This document shows positions 13,248 to 23,925 of a stretch of DNA of 64,000 nucleotides, piece by piece; within the stretch, counting starts at the first letter, position 1, and each line of letters begins with the position of its first letter. The stretch is from Paulownia fortunei. Lineage: Eukaryota > Streptophyta > Magnoliopsida > Lamiales > Paulowniaceae. The DNA is taken from the NCBI GenBank assembly GCA_019321725.1, contig CM033113.1, forward strand, positions 4,030,001 through 4,094,000, in the 5' to 3' direction. The translations under genes were made by a program, and so were the position numbers. The notes below the pieces were generated by a model. The model was not told where the DNA came from. It ran no database searches and worked only from the letters and a program-made list of their open reading frames with translations.

Positions 13248-15336
13248 TGTTTTTTATTATTGTTTAATAATCTTTATTTTGGTCGGTTTTGATGTTGCAT
13301 TCATGTCCCTTTATTCTTATATTGTTCCTTTGTAAGTTGATCCTGATGTAAACAGCTAAACTAAAAATTTGATTTTCATGACACCAAAAAACTGGCTTGC
13401 ATGTTGAAATTCAGAATTATGAGATTTAAAGTGCCAAATTATGAAAACAATCAAAGCAACATTGTTAGGTGATACTCTATGGCATAATGGCAGAACATTG
13501 CGATGTGAATTAGGTAAAATCTGAACAAGGGTAAGATTCTGTTCATTTCATCAATACAGCATACATTTCTTGGTTAACATTCAAAATTGGCTGTGGTTAT
13601 TTAATCTTTCAGAACTGATCATTGTTCACTAGCAGAAAAAAATATGAAATTTGATCTGGGCACAAAGCACTTTCGAATAAGAAATGTGATGTATCTTTTT
13701 ATAATTGTAACTGAGAAAGAGATAGATACAATCTAGGAAAAATGTGATTAGCTACATGAATTAGCATTCTTTCTTTTTCTTTTTTAAGTAAGATACAGGT
13801 TTCTTTCAACATTAAAACTTTTGGGAACTATTCTTATAAAAAAATTGTTCAACTGCTGTTAGGTGCTTCTTTAGCACGTTAGACATCATATTACAATTCA
13901 CATTTAAATACCTTGCCTCATCGTTTAACATCCTTTTGAGGAAATACCAGAATACTACTTGCTAATTTGCAGATGTGGGGGTAATGAGTGGAGCCATTTT
14001 ATTTATACAAGAGGACTTGAAGATCACTGAGGTCCAAGAAGAAGTTTTTGTTGGGATTTTAAGCATAATTTCTCTTTTTGGAAGTTTAGCAGGAGGTAAA
14101 ACATCAGATGCCATTGGTAGAAAATGGACAATGGCTTTTGCAGCTGTTGTATTTCAATCAGGTGCTGGTGTAATGGCTCTTGCTACATCTTTCACAGTAT
14201 TAATGATCGGCAGGCTTTTGGCTGGAATTGGAATTGGCTTCGGAATCATGATTGCACCCGTATATATTGCAGAGATAGCACCTGCTGTTGCAAGAGGATC
14301 ACTAACTTCCTTTCCTGAAATTTTCGTAAATTTAGGTATCCTTCTTGGTTATATCTCAAATTATGCCTTTTCAGGATTACCCGCACACATAAACTGGAGG
14401 ATCATGCTTGCTGTGGGGATTCTTCCCTCTGTTTTTATTGGCTTTGCCCTGTTTGTTATTCCTGAATCCCCAAGGTGGCTAGTTATGCAAAATCGTATTG
14501 ATGAAGCCAGGGTGGTGCTATTAAAAACCAATGAAAGTGCTAGTGGAGTTGAGGAGAGGCTGGCAGAAATACAAGAAGCTGCAGCATTTGTGAATGCTGA
14601 TAAGTATGAAGAGAAAGCAGTATGGCATGAGATGCTGAATCCTACACCTGGCGTCAGAAGGATGCTGATAACGGGATGTGGAATCCAGATATTCCAACAG
14701 ATAACAGGCATTGATGCAACTGTATACTATAGCCCTACCATCTTTAAGGGTGCTGGGATTAAGGGTAACACTCAACTTCTGGCTGCAACTGTTGCTGTTG
14801 GATTTACAAAAACGATATTCATTTTGATCGCCATATTTCTCATTGACAAAGCTGGCAGGAAACCACTGCTTTATGTGAGCACCATTGGAATGACTCTTTG
14901 TCTGCTCACTTTAGGCCTAACTCTTTCCACAATGGGTGATAGTAAATTTGGGATTGCACTGGCAATTTTATGTGTGTGTGGGAATGTTGCTTTCTTCTCT
15001 GTGGGGATTGGCCCTGTGTGTTGGGTTGTTTCATCTGAAATTTTCCCCCTGAAACTTCGAGCTCAAGCATCTGCCATTGGTGCTGTGGGAAGCAGGGTAA
15101 GTAGCGGCCTGATTGCAATGTCTTTCCTCTCTGTTACCCGTGCAATAACAGTTGGAGGAACATTTTTAGTGTTTGCAGCAATTTCGGCTCTTTCTGTTGC
15201 TTTTGTTCACAAGTGTGTTCCAGAAACAAAGGGGAAATCATTAGAGCAAATTGAAATGCTCTTCCAGAATGATAGTCATTGGCGAGAAGGTGAAGTGGAG
15301 GTTGCAGATGTGAAGCATCTGATAGAGAAGCAATAA
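12962..15336 (+). CDS. PLT4: Polyol transporter, PLT4-type, sugar porter family of the MFS, 517 aa
   Basis: Predicted proton-coupled symporter for linear polyols or monosaccharides in a cell membrane. Two exons: 12962-13151 and 13973-15336; the junction restores the codon for Asp in GYDVGVMSGA, a conserved sugar-porter helix 1 signature. Further family motifs: SDAIGRKWT (loop 2-3), PESPRWL near residue 227, QQITGIDATVYYSP near 305, GRKPLL (loop 8-9) and PETKGKSLEQIE near 480. Hydrophobicity is consistent with 12 membrane segments. The start MGLQENGNGG resembles the N-terminus of Arabidopsis PLT4 as I remember it, and the body is closer to PLT4 than to PLT5 or PLT6. Length is normal. Actual substrates cannot be read from the sequence; the Arabidopsis counterpart is described only as a probable polyol transporter. 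Confidence 0.93.
13197..13240 (+). repeat. (TC)22 microsatellite in transporter intron 1
   Basis: Uninterrupted 44-bp TC dinucleotide run beginning 45 bp after the exon 1 donor (GT at 13152-13153), followed by an imperfect extension (TGTCTC). It lies in the first intron of the polyol transporter gene, on the coding strand as a polypyrimidine tract. Confidence 0.95.
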
Positions 15337-17210
15337 TAGCAAAGCAAGCTTGTTTGCTGATGTAAAGATAACAATATACTTACAGTTACCAGTGAAAGAT
15401 ATACAACATGAGAGTTTGCTTTGACATACAAGCAATGCATTCCAAAATAACCATGTTTTTTTTTTCTGGTAGAAATAGAACTCTTGCTGTCTGAATTAGA
15501 TTGTCAGCAATCCACACTATTTTTGAACTTGCTCATTCTTTTCTCCAAATACAAAGTTTAGATACTTCAAACTTGTGGAGAGAGTCCAGTTGTGATTTAC
15601 AGTTTCAGAGATATTTCTTGACATTGTTTATCTACTCCTAAAACGCCATACACATTATCTTGTTTTTAGGACACGATAAAATCAAAAGTAGTGAAATCTT
15701 GAAGGACACAAGCCGGATATATCACCAACCTGCCTGTGAGCGAATGAATGTAATGCCAACCCTCCAGCACTTTTGATGAATTAAGTCTGTTTACTTTTAT
15801 TTCTTTTGTCAAAACTTACTATAAGGCTGGACAATCATGCCATATCGTCAGGGTGGATGCCTTAAGGACCTAATGTTTTGAAATTTTCTTGACCTGTAAA
15901 GTTCCCATCTTCTGGTGATTTATTTACTGAGTTTAGTATTTTTGTTCAGTGAAGGGTCCATAACACAAAGTTTGGAACTCGGAAAGCAACTGCAAATTCT
16001 TGAACTCCTACTTTAGTCGTTGTCTTTCCATATTTTCAAATAAGTGACCAAGAAATCCAAATAGAGCAAATGCATGAAAAGAGACCACAATATAGGGAAA
16101 GGGATTGCTCATAATGGTCTATCTCCTAAATGCCAATCCCCAGTAATTGGTCTGTCTCTGAAAGGGCTTTGCTGAGTTTGTTCCTATCTTGTGGGTTGAG
16201 AATCAACTCGCCCAACAAACAAGTTACAAAAAAGAGCACAATGAGACAAGACATGCGCAACTAAGGAGGTATACATTTTCGCCAAACAAATTGCAGCGAT
16301 TGCAGGGAGCATACAGTGAAGGAGCAGAGATTAAAGTGTTAAAACTTTTGGTTATTAAATTGATTTATCATCAGCACATTAATTTTGGATTTCAAGGGTA
16401 TGAAGACTGATTATTAAGCTTAACTCACTACTACTTTTACTGCTTAATTTCAGGTACAAAAACTGTATATAAATGTGGGAGTAACATTGACTGCATAATC
16501 ATTAAAAAAAACACACACTTTAACAGTGTGTTTAGTTTCTTGATCACTCTGCCAAATATTTTCGAGAACAGAATGGTCGTGTCTCAACTTAGTAGTAGTG
16601 TAAGATTTGCATGACTAAACTACCAGCAACCTTCACGTTCGTATGGAACAATAATCTGTTGCCACCATAAACAATCAAATGGAATTAATACACTAATACT
16701 ATATTTTGGCAATACCTTGTAGCAGTTCAATTCAAGATATTCATCTGATAAAACAGCATTTATCAAGAGATATTTGGCCACAACAGATTGCCTTAAGTAA
16801 ATTTGATGTGACCATAGATAATTAGCTGTGCCCTATTCAGGAAAAGCACTTAAGCGCGAGATACTTTCTTCAAATTTACTTAACATCAATTGCTTATTTA
16901 TAAACAGAAATTAAGATACACTAACCACAGAAGCCTAAACAACCCCCAATTTATTCCATGCAACCACTTGGTAAATCAAGAAGACAAGGAGTTTGGCAAC
17001 TGCTCTGTGCAATTTCCTATTCTAATGCAGACACCACAAATGCATAGAAAACAAGAACCATTGTGACTATAATTGATCTCAAACTTGTGAATGAGAATTA
17101 TCTTCCTTATCGCATTTCTGTGGCTAACGAATAAATGGACTGAGTTGGTCCAGGACTGCATATAATAACATAAAAAAGATTGAGAATATTCATACCCTTA
17201 TACCCTCATT
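15337..17210. other. Intergenic region between two convergent genes
   Basis: The region between the transporter stop (plus strand) and the glycosyltransferase stop (minus strand) should hold both 3'UTRs and terminators. Short open frames (for example 16189-16410 on plus and 16976-17161 on minus) show no family resemblance and no splice context. No repeat with clear borders was seen. Confidence 0.5.
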
Positions 17211-18554
17211 CTATGTTCGGAATACTGCCAATGAAGAAGAATTTCTGATGACACTGGAACTGAACATTATGTGTTGGATGATGCTTCCTTTTTCAACCTT
17301 AAACTGTCTACTCTGCTTATTCCAGAGATGAACAGCAAAGCTTTGGCTGTGAATTTGTCTGAGCTTTGCAAGCAACCATTTCGAATGACTCAAACTACTA
17401 GGCCCCCGAAAAAGGCTTCCAATTTTACTCCAATCCACAGGATAAAACGCCATAGGTGGCAACACTGTGAAGTTGTATCCAGGCCTCCCACTCAGCCTTG
17501 AAACTACTCTTGAAACCAAGTAAGGTCCATTGTGACCCCATTTATTTCCGTCAAATGTGAGTGCAAATTCTTCAATAAACTCGCGAAGCAGTGGGTGACC
17601 CTCATCGAAGATTATCACAGCATTATTCAACCGGCTCCAATTTCCTGTAGCAAGATCAACAGTCTGAGCCCCAATTACATTCCTGAGCTCCCCAAAACTT
17701 TTCAAAACTATGATATCGGTGTCTATATAAATCCCACCGAACCTGTACAACAGGCCTATCCTAAGTAAATTTGAGAGGTTCTGACCTAAAGAAACCTCTC
17801 CAGGATTTACATTTCCTCGCTTTAACTGGTTGTACCAAGCTTGAGCAGCAGTATTCTTGAACAAATAATTGAAGTCAGGAGAAATTGCAGTCACTTTAAA
17901 CCCCTTATCTAAAAAGGGTCTAAAGATTTGCATCCCACTTCTTGAATCCAATGAATTGGACACGAAGATTAAGCAGCCATTTGGATGTGCTTTAAATAAA
18001 CTTTCCACGGAAAACAACTCCCTATCTCCAAAAGACTCCACTGAAGAAATCCAAGTCATAAAAAATCGAAACTTACAAGAAGAAACTGATGAATTGGCTT
18101 TGAAAAACTTCTTCACTCTAGCTTCAAACTGCTTTACAGCTTCAGACCCTAGAATCTTTATAGCGCGCCTGTGCGTTTTCCTTCTTTTTGGGTGATACGT
18201 TGTGGTTCTGTTTGTGAAAACCACCAAGTTTTGATTTTTATGCAAAAGGCGCAGACGGGTGTTCAATTTTAGACTTGAGCTTTCTTCTTTCACTGAATAT
18301 TGTACAGCAGATGGCAGTTTCGTTGAAGAAGGCACAGAAGAAAACATTCTTGTTTTTCCAGCGACATATTCCGGCAAGAAACTCGCCGGCTCAGGTGGAA
18401 TTTTTGCTGGGAAAGGGACGTGGATGCAGAATATAGTGGCACTATTGTAAGCTAAAAGACAAAGAAAAAGAAGAGAAATCAAAGCATAGAAGGATCTCTT
18501 GCTTCTTTGCCAATGCGGAAGAAGCTCAGACAAGAAACTAGTAATATTTTTCAT
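17211..18554 (-). CDS. Alpha-1,4-glycosyltransferase family protein (DXD type, Gb3 synthase-like), 447 aa
   Basis: Single-exon type II membrane glycosyltransferase, probably Golgi-resident. A basic N-terminus (QRSKR) precedes one membrane anchor at about residues 22-43, then a stem rich in Ser and Pro. The DXD sugar-binding region spans about 160-285 and ends in RFGGIYIDTDIIVL, with the metal/nucleotide-sugar DTD at 278-280. The alpha-1,4-GT C-terminal domain (about 300-425) holds NNAVIIFD, WGHNGPYLVSRV and HLWNKQS. Plants carry several such proteins (the At4g19900 group) with no firmly established acceptor, so the animal name lactosylceramide 4-alpha-galactosyltransferase should not be taken as a function. 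The start is the first ATG of the frame and places the anchor where expected. Several NxS/T sequons (for example NRT, NWS, NFT) fit a lumenal domain. Confidence 0.9.
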   Translation of the reverse strand: MKNITSFLSELLPHWQRSKRSFYALISLLFLCLLAYNSATIFCIHVPFPAKIPPEPASFLPEYVAGKTRMFSSVPSSTKLPSAVQYSVKEESSSLKLNTRLRLLHKNQNLVVFTNRTTTYHPKRRKTHRRAIKILGSEAVKQFEARVKKFFKANSSVSSCKFRFFMTWISSVESFGDRELFSVESLFKAHPNGCLIFVSNSLDSRSGMQIFRPFLDKGFKVTAISPDFNYLFKNTAAQAWYNQLKRGNVNPGEVSLGQNLSNLLRIGLLYRFGGIYIDTDIIVLKSFGELRNVIGAQTVDLATGNWSRLNNAVIIFDEGHPLLREFIEEFALTFDGNKWGHNGPYLVSRVVSRLSGRPGYNFTVLPPMAFYPVDWSKIGSLFRGPSSLSHSKWLLAKLRQIHSQSFAVHLWNKQSRQFKVEKGSIIQHIMFSSSVIRNSSSLAVFRT

Positions 18555-21500
18555 AGATATTTCAGGAATAAAGAATGGTTTCAGTAGTTTTCATAGTTCA
18601 AGTCTAAAACTTCCTCCTCTGATATAGAGAAGAATGACGAGACGGAGAGTAGCAGGTGGCAAGAGTGCATTTTGTTCTTTTCTCTTTTCAGCGAAGGAGG
18701 CGCACTAAAATTGGAAGTGTGTTTGTTTTTTGGGGTTGCGTTGTTCTGGACTTTTTGAAAGAGAGATTTTCCAGAAAAAGAACTGTTGAAATTCGTGCCT
18801 GTTCTGTACTTTTGTGATGATGGAGAGGATCAACAAGTATTGGAAATGTGGACTCCTGGAGGGAGAATGAAAATATATTCCTGCCAGTCAGTGGCATGAA
18901 ATTTCCCTACAGACTGAAGGTTGGCTTGGCCCTGGTTTCTCTCTTCCTCCTCCTCCTTTACTATTATTTTCTTTTTCCTCTTCGCCCTTTTCGTCTGAAA
19001 CACTTTGGACAGTTGGGCTTTGCCCCCTTGCAATGATAATATGGAAGGCAGAACGGCTATGGAGCTTGCTGGCCAACGTATTTTTTTATGTAAAGAAATT
19101 AGTAGTATGATCAATTAATCATTATAAAGTTTAATCTTGTGTTTAAAAAAATTCTTTTCTTGCAAGTATATTTTGATATGTGTACAAGTTATTAACGCTC
19201 CAAATTTTTTAGTTCAGGTGGTGCTGGGACACACACAGAAGTAGTTCTTGACAAATATATATTTTAAAAAATATTTTTTATTTTTAATATGTATCTTTTT
19301 TGATGTGAAATAAAGAGTTGGAAGTTGACAGGGGTTGTAGTTTTTTCTAAGTTAGTAATTCGTACTATTCAGTACAAGAAAGTTTACCAGTGTTTTGTCT
19401 TTCTTTTTTTTTGTTTTTGAGAAGATGTTTTAATCAAGTGCTAATCTCTCTTTAACCAATATTAATACTTTAATGACTGGATCATGTGAATGCATGCAGG
19501 TTTTCTTAAATGAATTGTCATTAAATTAATTAGAATAATGTTATAATGCAGACAAACGCATACTAATTTAATTTCACAAATTATGGTTGTCTTAATTAGA
19601 CAAAGAGATTCTTGATTGAGAAGTAGTGCCAAACTTCAATTCTTTAGTGCAACAATGTACCACGATCTCAATGCAATAAATCTTGAGCAAACATGTAAAT
19701 CAAATGGTTGGAAGAGCAATTTTCTTTTATTATTATCTGCCGTAGAAGTCATAATTCACATGTTCAGTGTCAACTACTCAATTTTTTTAAATAACAACTG
19801 CAGGAATCTCATTGGCTAAATTATACTAAGGCATTGACTAATCACATGGCGTGATTAAATAATTATAATCAGATAATTTTGACTATCCCTTGCTCCAAAT
19901 CATAAAACAACAGGCAACAAATTCCAAACCAGCTGTCAAGGAGAATAGGGTGTTGATTGGTAAAATCAAACTAAATTAAATTAAAATTTTGATACCTTAA
20001 AATATTATATTGAATATTAAATTGAATTAATCAGTTTTACTCAATTATTATCGAATTGTTTTTAATTTTTTTCAGTTGTGTAATTCAATTAATTAATAAA
20101 ATAATAATACTTTTTTGTTATTTATTATTTTTTAGTTTTGATGAGTAAAAAGAATAAAAAAACTAGTATAAAAAATAAGTATAATTTTTTTTAAAACTAA
20201 ATTTGGTATGAAATTAAAAATCAAAATCAAATCGAATACTTTTTTTTTTATAAAGAATAATAATTATCAAATTAAAATTTTCATTTCAATTTCTATTTAT
20301 TTTAACTCTAGAGAGGGCACGGATTTGGGAAACTTCCCTGACAAAATGCAGCTTTTTTTTTCGCTTGATGAAGACAATATCTAACTTTTTAAGCTTCGTT
20401 TGTACCCATTCTTCTTCTTCTTCTTTGTTTTATTTTTTATTTTTCAAAAACAAAAGATCAGGCATTATTTATATCAGATTACAAGAGAGGTTACAAGGAT
20501 TAGCAAGAAGATTGGGATACCCTTAAATAAAATGAGAATACGAAAAATTACTAAAAACCTTTTATAAAAAAATTTATATCTAAAAAAATCGTATTTTTTT
20601 TCAGTCCAAACAGTCCATTCAATCGACCCTTTATTCCAAACAATTCAACCATTAATTTTTATCTTATTTTTGAACAAAATTACTCTAGAAGTTCTTACGT
20701 TAATAATTTTCTATTTATGGATATTCAGTTTTAAGATTAGTTACCTTTTAATTGTATTCATTTATTTTTAGTAAAAAAAATTACGAAAACTTAATCTATG
20801 AACTTTAAAAAAAAAAAAAACCTAAGCTTTTTGTTTAGTTCATCCAATTTTAAAAATTAAAATAGTCTCTACTACTATAATTTATATATCTAATTTTTTT
20901 CGAAAATATCTTTCTCCAGAAATTTAATTTATGAAAATAAAATCATCATTGATACAAATCAATTTGAACAACCTAAAGAATTTTAAAAATATTAATTCAT
21001 TAAATTTCTTAATTTCAAGAAGTAATGGTAATTTAGTCAACAAAATAACTGTAGGATTTTTTGGAATGAAAAAAGTTAATGAAATCCGTTTTTTGGATTG
21101 AAAATTTTGTTGATGAATATTTTGGGTCTAAAAATTTAGTTTAAGGAAATTTTAGTAATTTTCCCAAAATAAACAATGATGATAAAATTGTCCCTGCTCT
21201 CTCTCTGGTGTACCATGAACAAAAAGCAAAGGAGTATGTATATTAATTTCAAAGACAACCAATTTTTGTTATTGCCAGTAATACTCGTTTATGGTCACAT
21301 TAGTCTACTTTCCAACTAGTCAGCAAACGAAGATCATGGTTAATTTGCTGGACGAATGTTACAGTTATTTTTAAACTTAATAGGGACCAAAAGAATGCAA
21401 CATATATCAATAACCTAAATCCATAAATGTGACACCAGCATTGTCAAAGCTTCTGGACATTTAGTTGTCATTTCGGCACAGAATAAAGAACAAAGAACTG

Positions 21501-22035
21501 AAGAAGCAAGGGGGCACTAAGATATGCGCGCAGACAACAGACAACAAACAACAGACCAAAGAATTCACCTCTAGCAGAGCAATGAAATGTTATAAGGAGG
21601 TAAAACATGCCAATTGAACCAGTAGCAGTACCAAGTTCATAACTTTCATCACATATCAGTAAAAACAAGTTTCTTTAAGTTATGATGTCTACCCAAAAGT
21701 ATGCATCATGTTTGTTCTGATAACATAAGAACAAAAGTATATGGGTATGTATCATGTTTGTTCGATAACATAGGAATGACATATTCATAACATGAAAAAG
21801 GGGATGCAGTTAACAAGTTCAAAAGCCAATCCAGTTGAGTTCATAAACCAAGCCGCCAAAAAAAAAAAAAAAAAATGTGCCAGCCAAAACAAGCTAAAAG
21901 GTTAATGCAGTTCACTCATTACTATCCACAACGAGCATCTGCAGAGAGAACAAGGTAAGAAGAGTTGCATGCTGCATCCATTGCACATGGGAATACAATT
22001 TGTTGCAACACATGCGGCAAGAGCCAGCAGCAGAC
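18555..22035. other. Intergenic region: glycosyltransferase promoter side and RTF1 3' flank
   Basis: The part from 18555 to about 18850 is probably the glycosyltransferase 5'UTR and promoter. From about 19100 to 21450 the DNA is very AT-rich and shows nothing bounded. A degenerate A/T stretch at about 19950-20310 starts TAGGGTGTTGATTGG and resembles the internal sequence of the candidate MITE at 36.3-36.8 kb. The RTF1 3'UTR probably covers about 21450-22035 and contains a poly(A) run near 21857-21876 on the plus strand. Confidence 0.45.
21700..21775. repeat. Short imperfect direct repeat in RTF1 3' flank
   Basis: Two copies of a motif of about 30 bp beginning TATG(C/T)ATCATGTTTGTTC and ending in a GATAACATA-type sequence lie at about 21700-21732 and 21745-21775, separated by about 12 bp. 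They lie downstream of, or in, the 3' end of the leftward RTF1 gene. Confidence 0.7.
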
Positions 22036-23925
22036 TCACAGCAGCCCCCTTCGTCTCTTGTAGTCACTGACAGTCAAGGTCAGTGCATGTCTCCTCCCAT
22101 CATTCTCTGGAACTTTACACCCAACAGTAGCTTCTATCATCTGTTTCCTAGCCATAAATCCAGCTTGGGCTCCTTGAGGCCCACCAAACTTCTGAAGCAC
22201 GGCCAATGAGATGGGCAGTTCAAAATTATGTAGCAGGTATGATTCGGTCCCTTGATCTACTGGAGCACTTGTATCCACCAACTTGCCTGCACCAGCTGCA
22301 GCTTCCAGGGCTGCTGCAGTAGCTCTCATTCCAGCCTCAGCTGAAACTCTACCTCCACCGTTGGTACCAGGCAAAGCAGCAGTTGCATCACCATTCATCT
22401 CACCTGCCGCTTCTACTCCGCTGTTGTTTCCCACATAATAATTCCTTGATCTAGTCCATCTTCTAGAGAAGGGATCATACCCAGCCTCACCAGCTTTTAA
22501 ACTGGTATTCACTGGCTTCAGTTCTGATGCATTTTTGAAATTCTCAACCCTGTTCCTTCTGTTCATTTCTGCCAGCTTAATTGCCTTAGAATCTTTTTCC
22601 TGGGCCTGGCGAGATGCCTCCAGTTCTTGCAACCTTGCCTTGATCCTCTCTACCTCTGCCTCATCATCATTCTCTTTGGCGACTTCCAAAGCCCTCCTCA
22701 GGCGATCTTTCTCCGCTGCAACATTTAATGGCCTCCATGTGGCTGATTTTTTCTCCTGCAGCATCTGCTTCACAGTGGCTGCGGAGTAGACAAATGAGTT
22801 TGTTTTCTGGATGGCCTCCCTCTTTTCCAACACCTCCTGTTTCGTAGGCATGTGACCACCACTGCGCTCTACCTCCCTAACCCACTGATCAAACTCCTCC
22901 TTTACAGGCGGGGAATCAGAAATCATTGCCATCTGCCACCTAGCAGCAGAGCTTTCATTGCCCCAAACCACATTCAGGTACTTGTATGTGGTTTTGTTGT
23001 CGAGCTTATACTGTCGATCAGGATCTGTGGCATCAACATTGCGAACCACACAGAGCCTGTAGATAGGCCCAGACCTTGACTTTCCAATTCCAACTCGCAC
23101 AAAACAACCAACAATCAATTCATCGAAGAAGGGCTCCATAAACCATTTTGCCAGTTTTGACCTCCGAATTGTAATTTCCTTGATGTCTTCAAATGTTGGC
23201 ACCTTGGACTCAGATGACATCTTGTCTTCATCACTATCAGCCATTCCACCGTCACCGGTTGAGTCTCCCTCATCACTGTGAGATCCACTTTCACTCCTGC
23301 TAGGGCTACTCAAGGTTGCAGCAGTGAAAGATCTCCTCTTGACAGGTGAATATCGGCTGCCAGTTCCCCCTCTAGCTGCATCCCTTCTTCGCTTTACTAA
23401 TTCATCCAACGCACCTGCCCTTTCAGCTTTTGAGCGCATGCTCCGAGTATGCGCTTTAGGGGGGCTTCCTTTTCTATCTTGGCCCTTCCTTTTTTTCAAT
23501 TTTTCAGTCAAATCGCGGTCACTTCTCTTTGTTGCACGGGCTTCTAGTATCATTTCTCGTTCAAGCTCTGTAAGCTTTGAGAGTTTTTCCCGATCATCTT
23601 CATCCTTGTACAAATCACTCCCAACAGAATCATTATCACTGTCACGCTCATGATCATAATCATCGTCTTCATCACCTTCTTGACTACTACGATCATCATC
23701 TCTATCTGTAGGGTCCAACCTCTTCTTGAGAGGGACTTGCGAGCCTGATGGCTTTCTATTTGAATAAGCGCGATCACCATCTGAATCATCATTTTTTGAG
23801 TCACTTCCGTCGTCAGAATATGAACCTTTTCGCCTTCTTCTAGATGGTGGAGATGAATGACGGTTCCTCCCAGGTGTAGATGTCCTTCCAGCTGCTTCCA
23901 GGAGCAATTTCTCCAAGTCCGCCAT
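22036..23925 (-). CDS. RTF1: RTF1 homologue (VIP5), Plus3-domain subunit of the PAF1 complex, 629 aa
   Basis: Nuclear transcription-elongation factor. In yeast and plants RTF1/VIP5 works with PAF1C to couple RNA polymerase II to H2B ubiquitination and H3K4/K36 methylation; loss in Arabidopsis causes early flowering. The coding region is one uninterrupted exon. Residues 1-110 are charged and Ser/Asp-rich; the conserved LTELEREMILEAR lies at 118-130 in the histone-modification region. The Plus3 domain spans about 243-375 (TFEDIKEITIRRSKLAKW, FVRVGIGK, YRLCVVRNV, NVVWGNESSAARW). It is followed by a helical Glu/Lys-rich segment (EKDRLRRALEVAKENDDEAE) and a low-complexity Ala/Gly stretch before a conserved C-terminus (FELPISLAVLQKFGG). 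The start MADLEKLLLEAAGR matches the usual plant N-terminus. Length is typical for the family. Confidence 0.95.
   Translation of the reverse strand: MADLEKLLLEAAGRTSTPGRNRHSSPPSRRRRKGSYSDDGSDSKNDDSDGDRAYSNRKPSGSQVPLKKRLDPTDRDDDRSSQEGDEDDDYDHERDSDNDSVGSDLYKDEDDREKLSKLTELEREMILEARATKRSDRDLTEKLKKRKGQDRKGSPPKAHTRSMRSKAERAGALDELVKRRRDAARGGTGSRYSPVKRRSFTAATLSSPSRSESGSHSDEGDSTGDGGMADSDEDKMSSESKVPTFEDIKEITIRRSKLAKWFMEPFFDELIVGCFVRVGIGKSRSGPIYRLCVVRNVDATDPDRQYKLDNKTTYKYLNVVWGNESSAARWQMAMISDSPPVKEEFDQWVREVERSGGHMPTKQEVLEKREAIQKTNSFVYSAATVKQMLQEKKSATWRPLNVAAEKDRLRRALEVAKENDDEAEVERIKARLQELEASRQAQEKDSKAIKLAEMNRRNRVENFKNASELKPVNTSLKAGEAGYDPFSRRWTRSRNYYVGNNSGVEAAGEMNGDATAALPGTNGGGRVSAEAGMRATAAALEAAAGAGKLVDTSAPVDQGTESYLLHNFELPISLAVLQKFGGPQGAQAGFMARKQMIEATVGCKVPENDGRRHALTLTVSDYKRRRGLL

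Noticed and set aside
12939..13292. Two overlapping frames ending in Ser-Leu repeats near the transporter start
   Set aside because: The Ser-Leu tail is the (TC)22 intron repeat translated. The true exon 1 ends at 13151 with a good donor, and exon 2 restores the family sequence.
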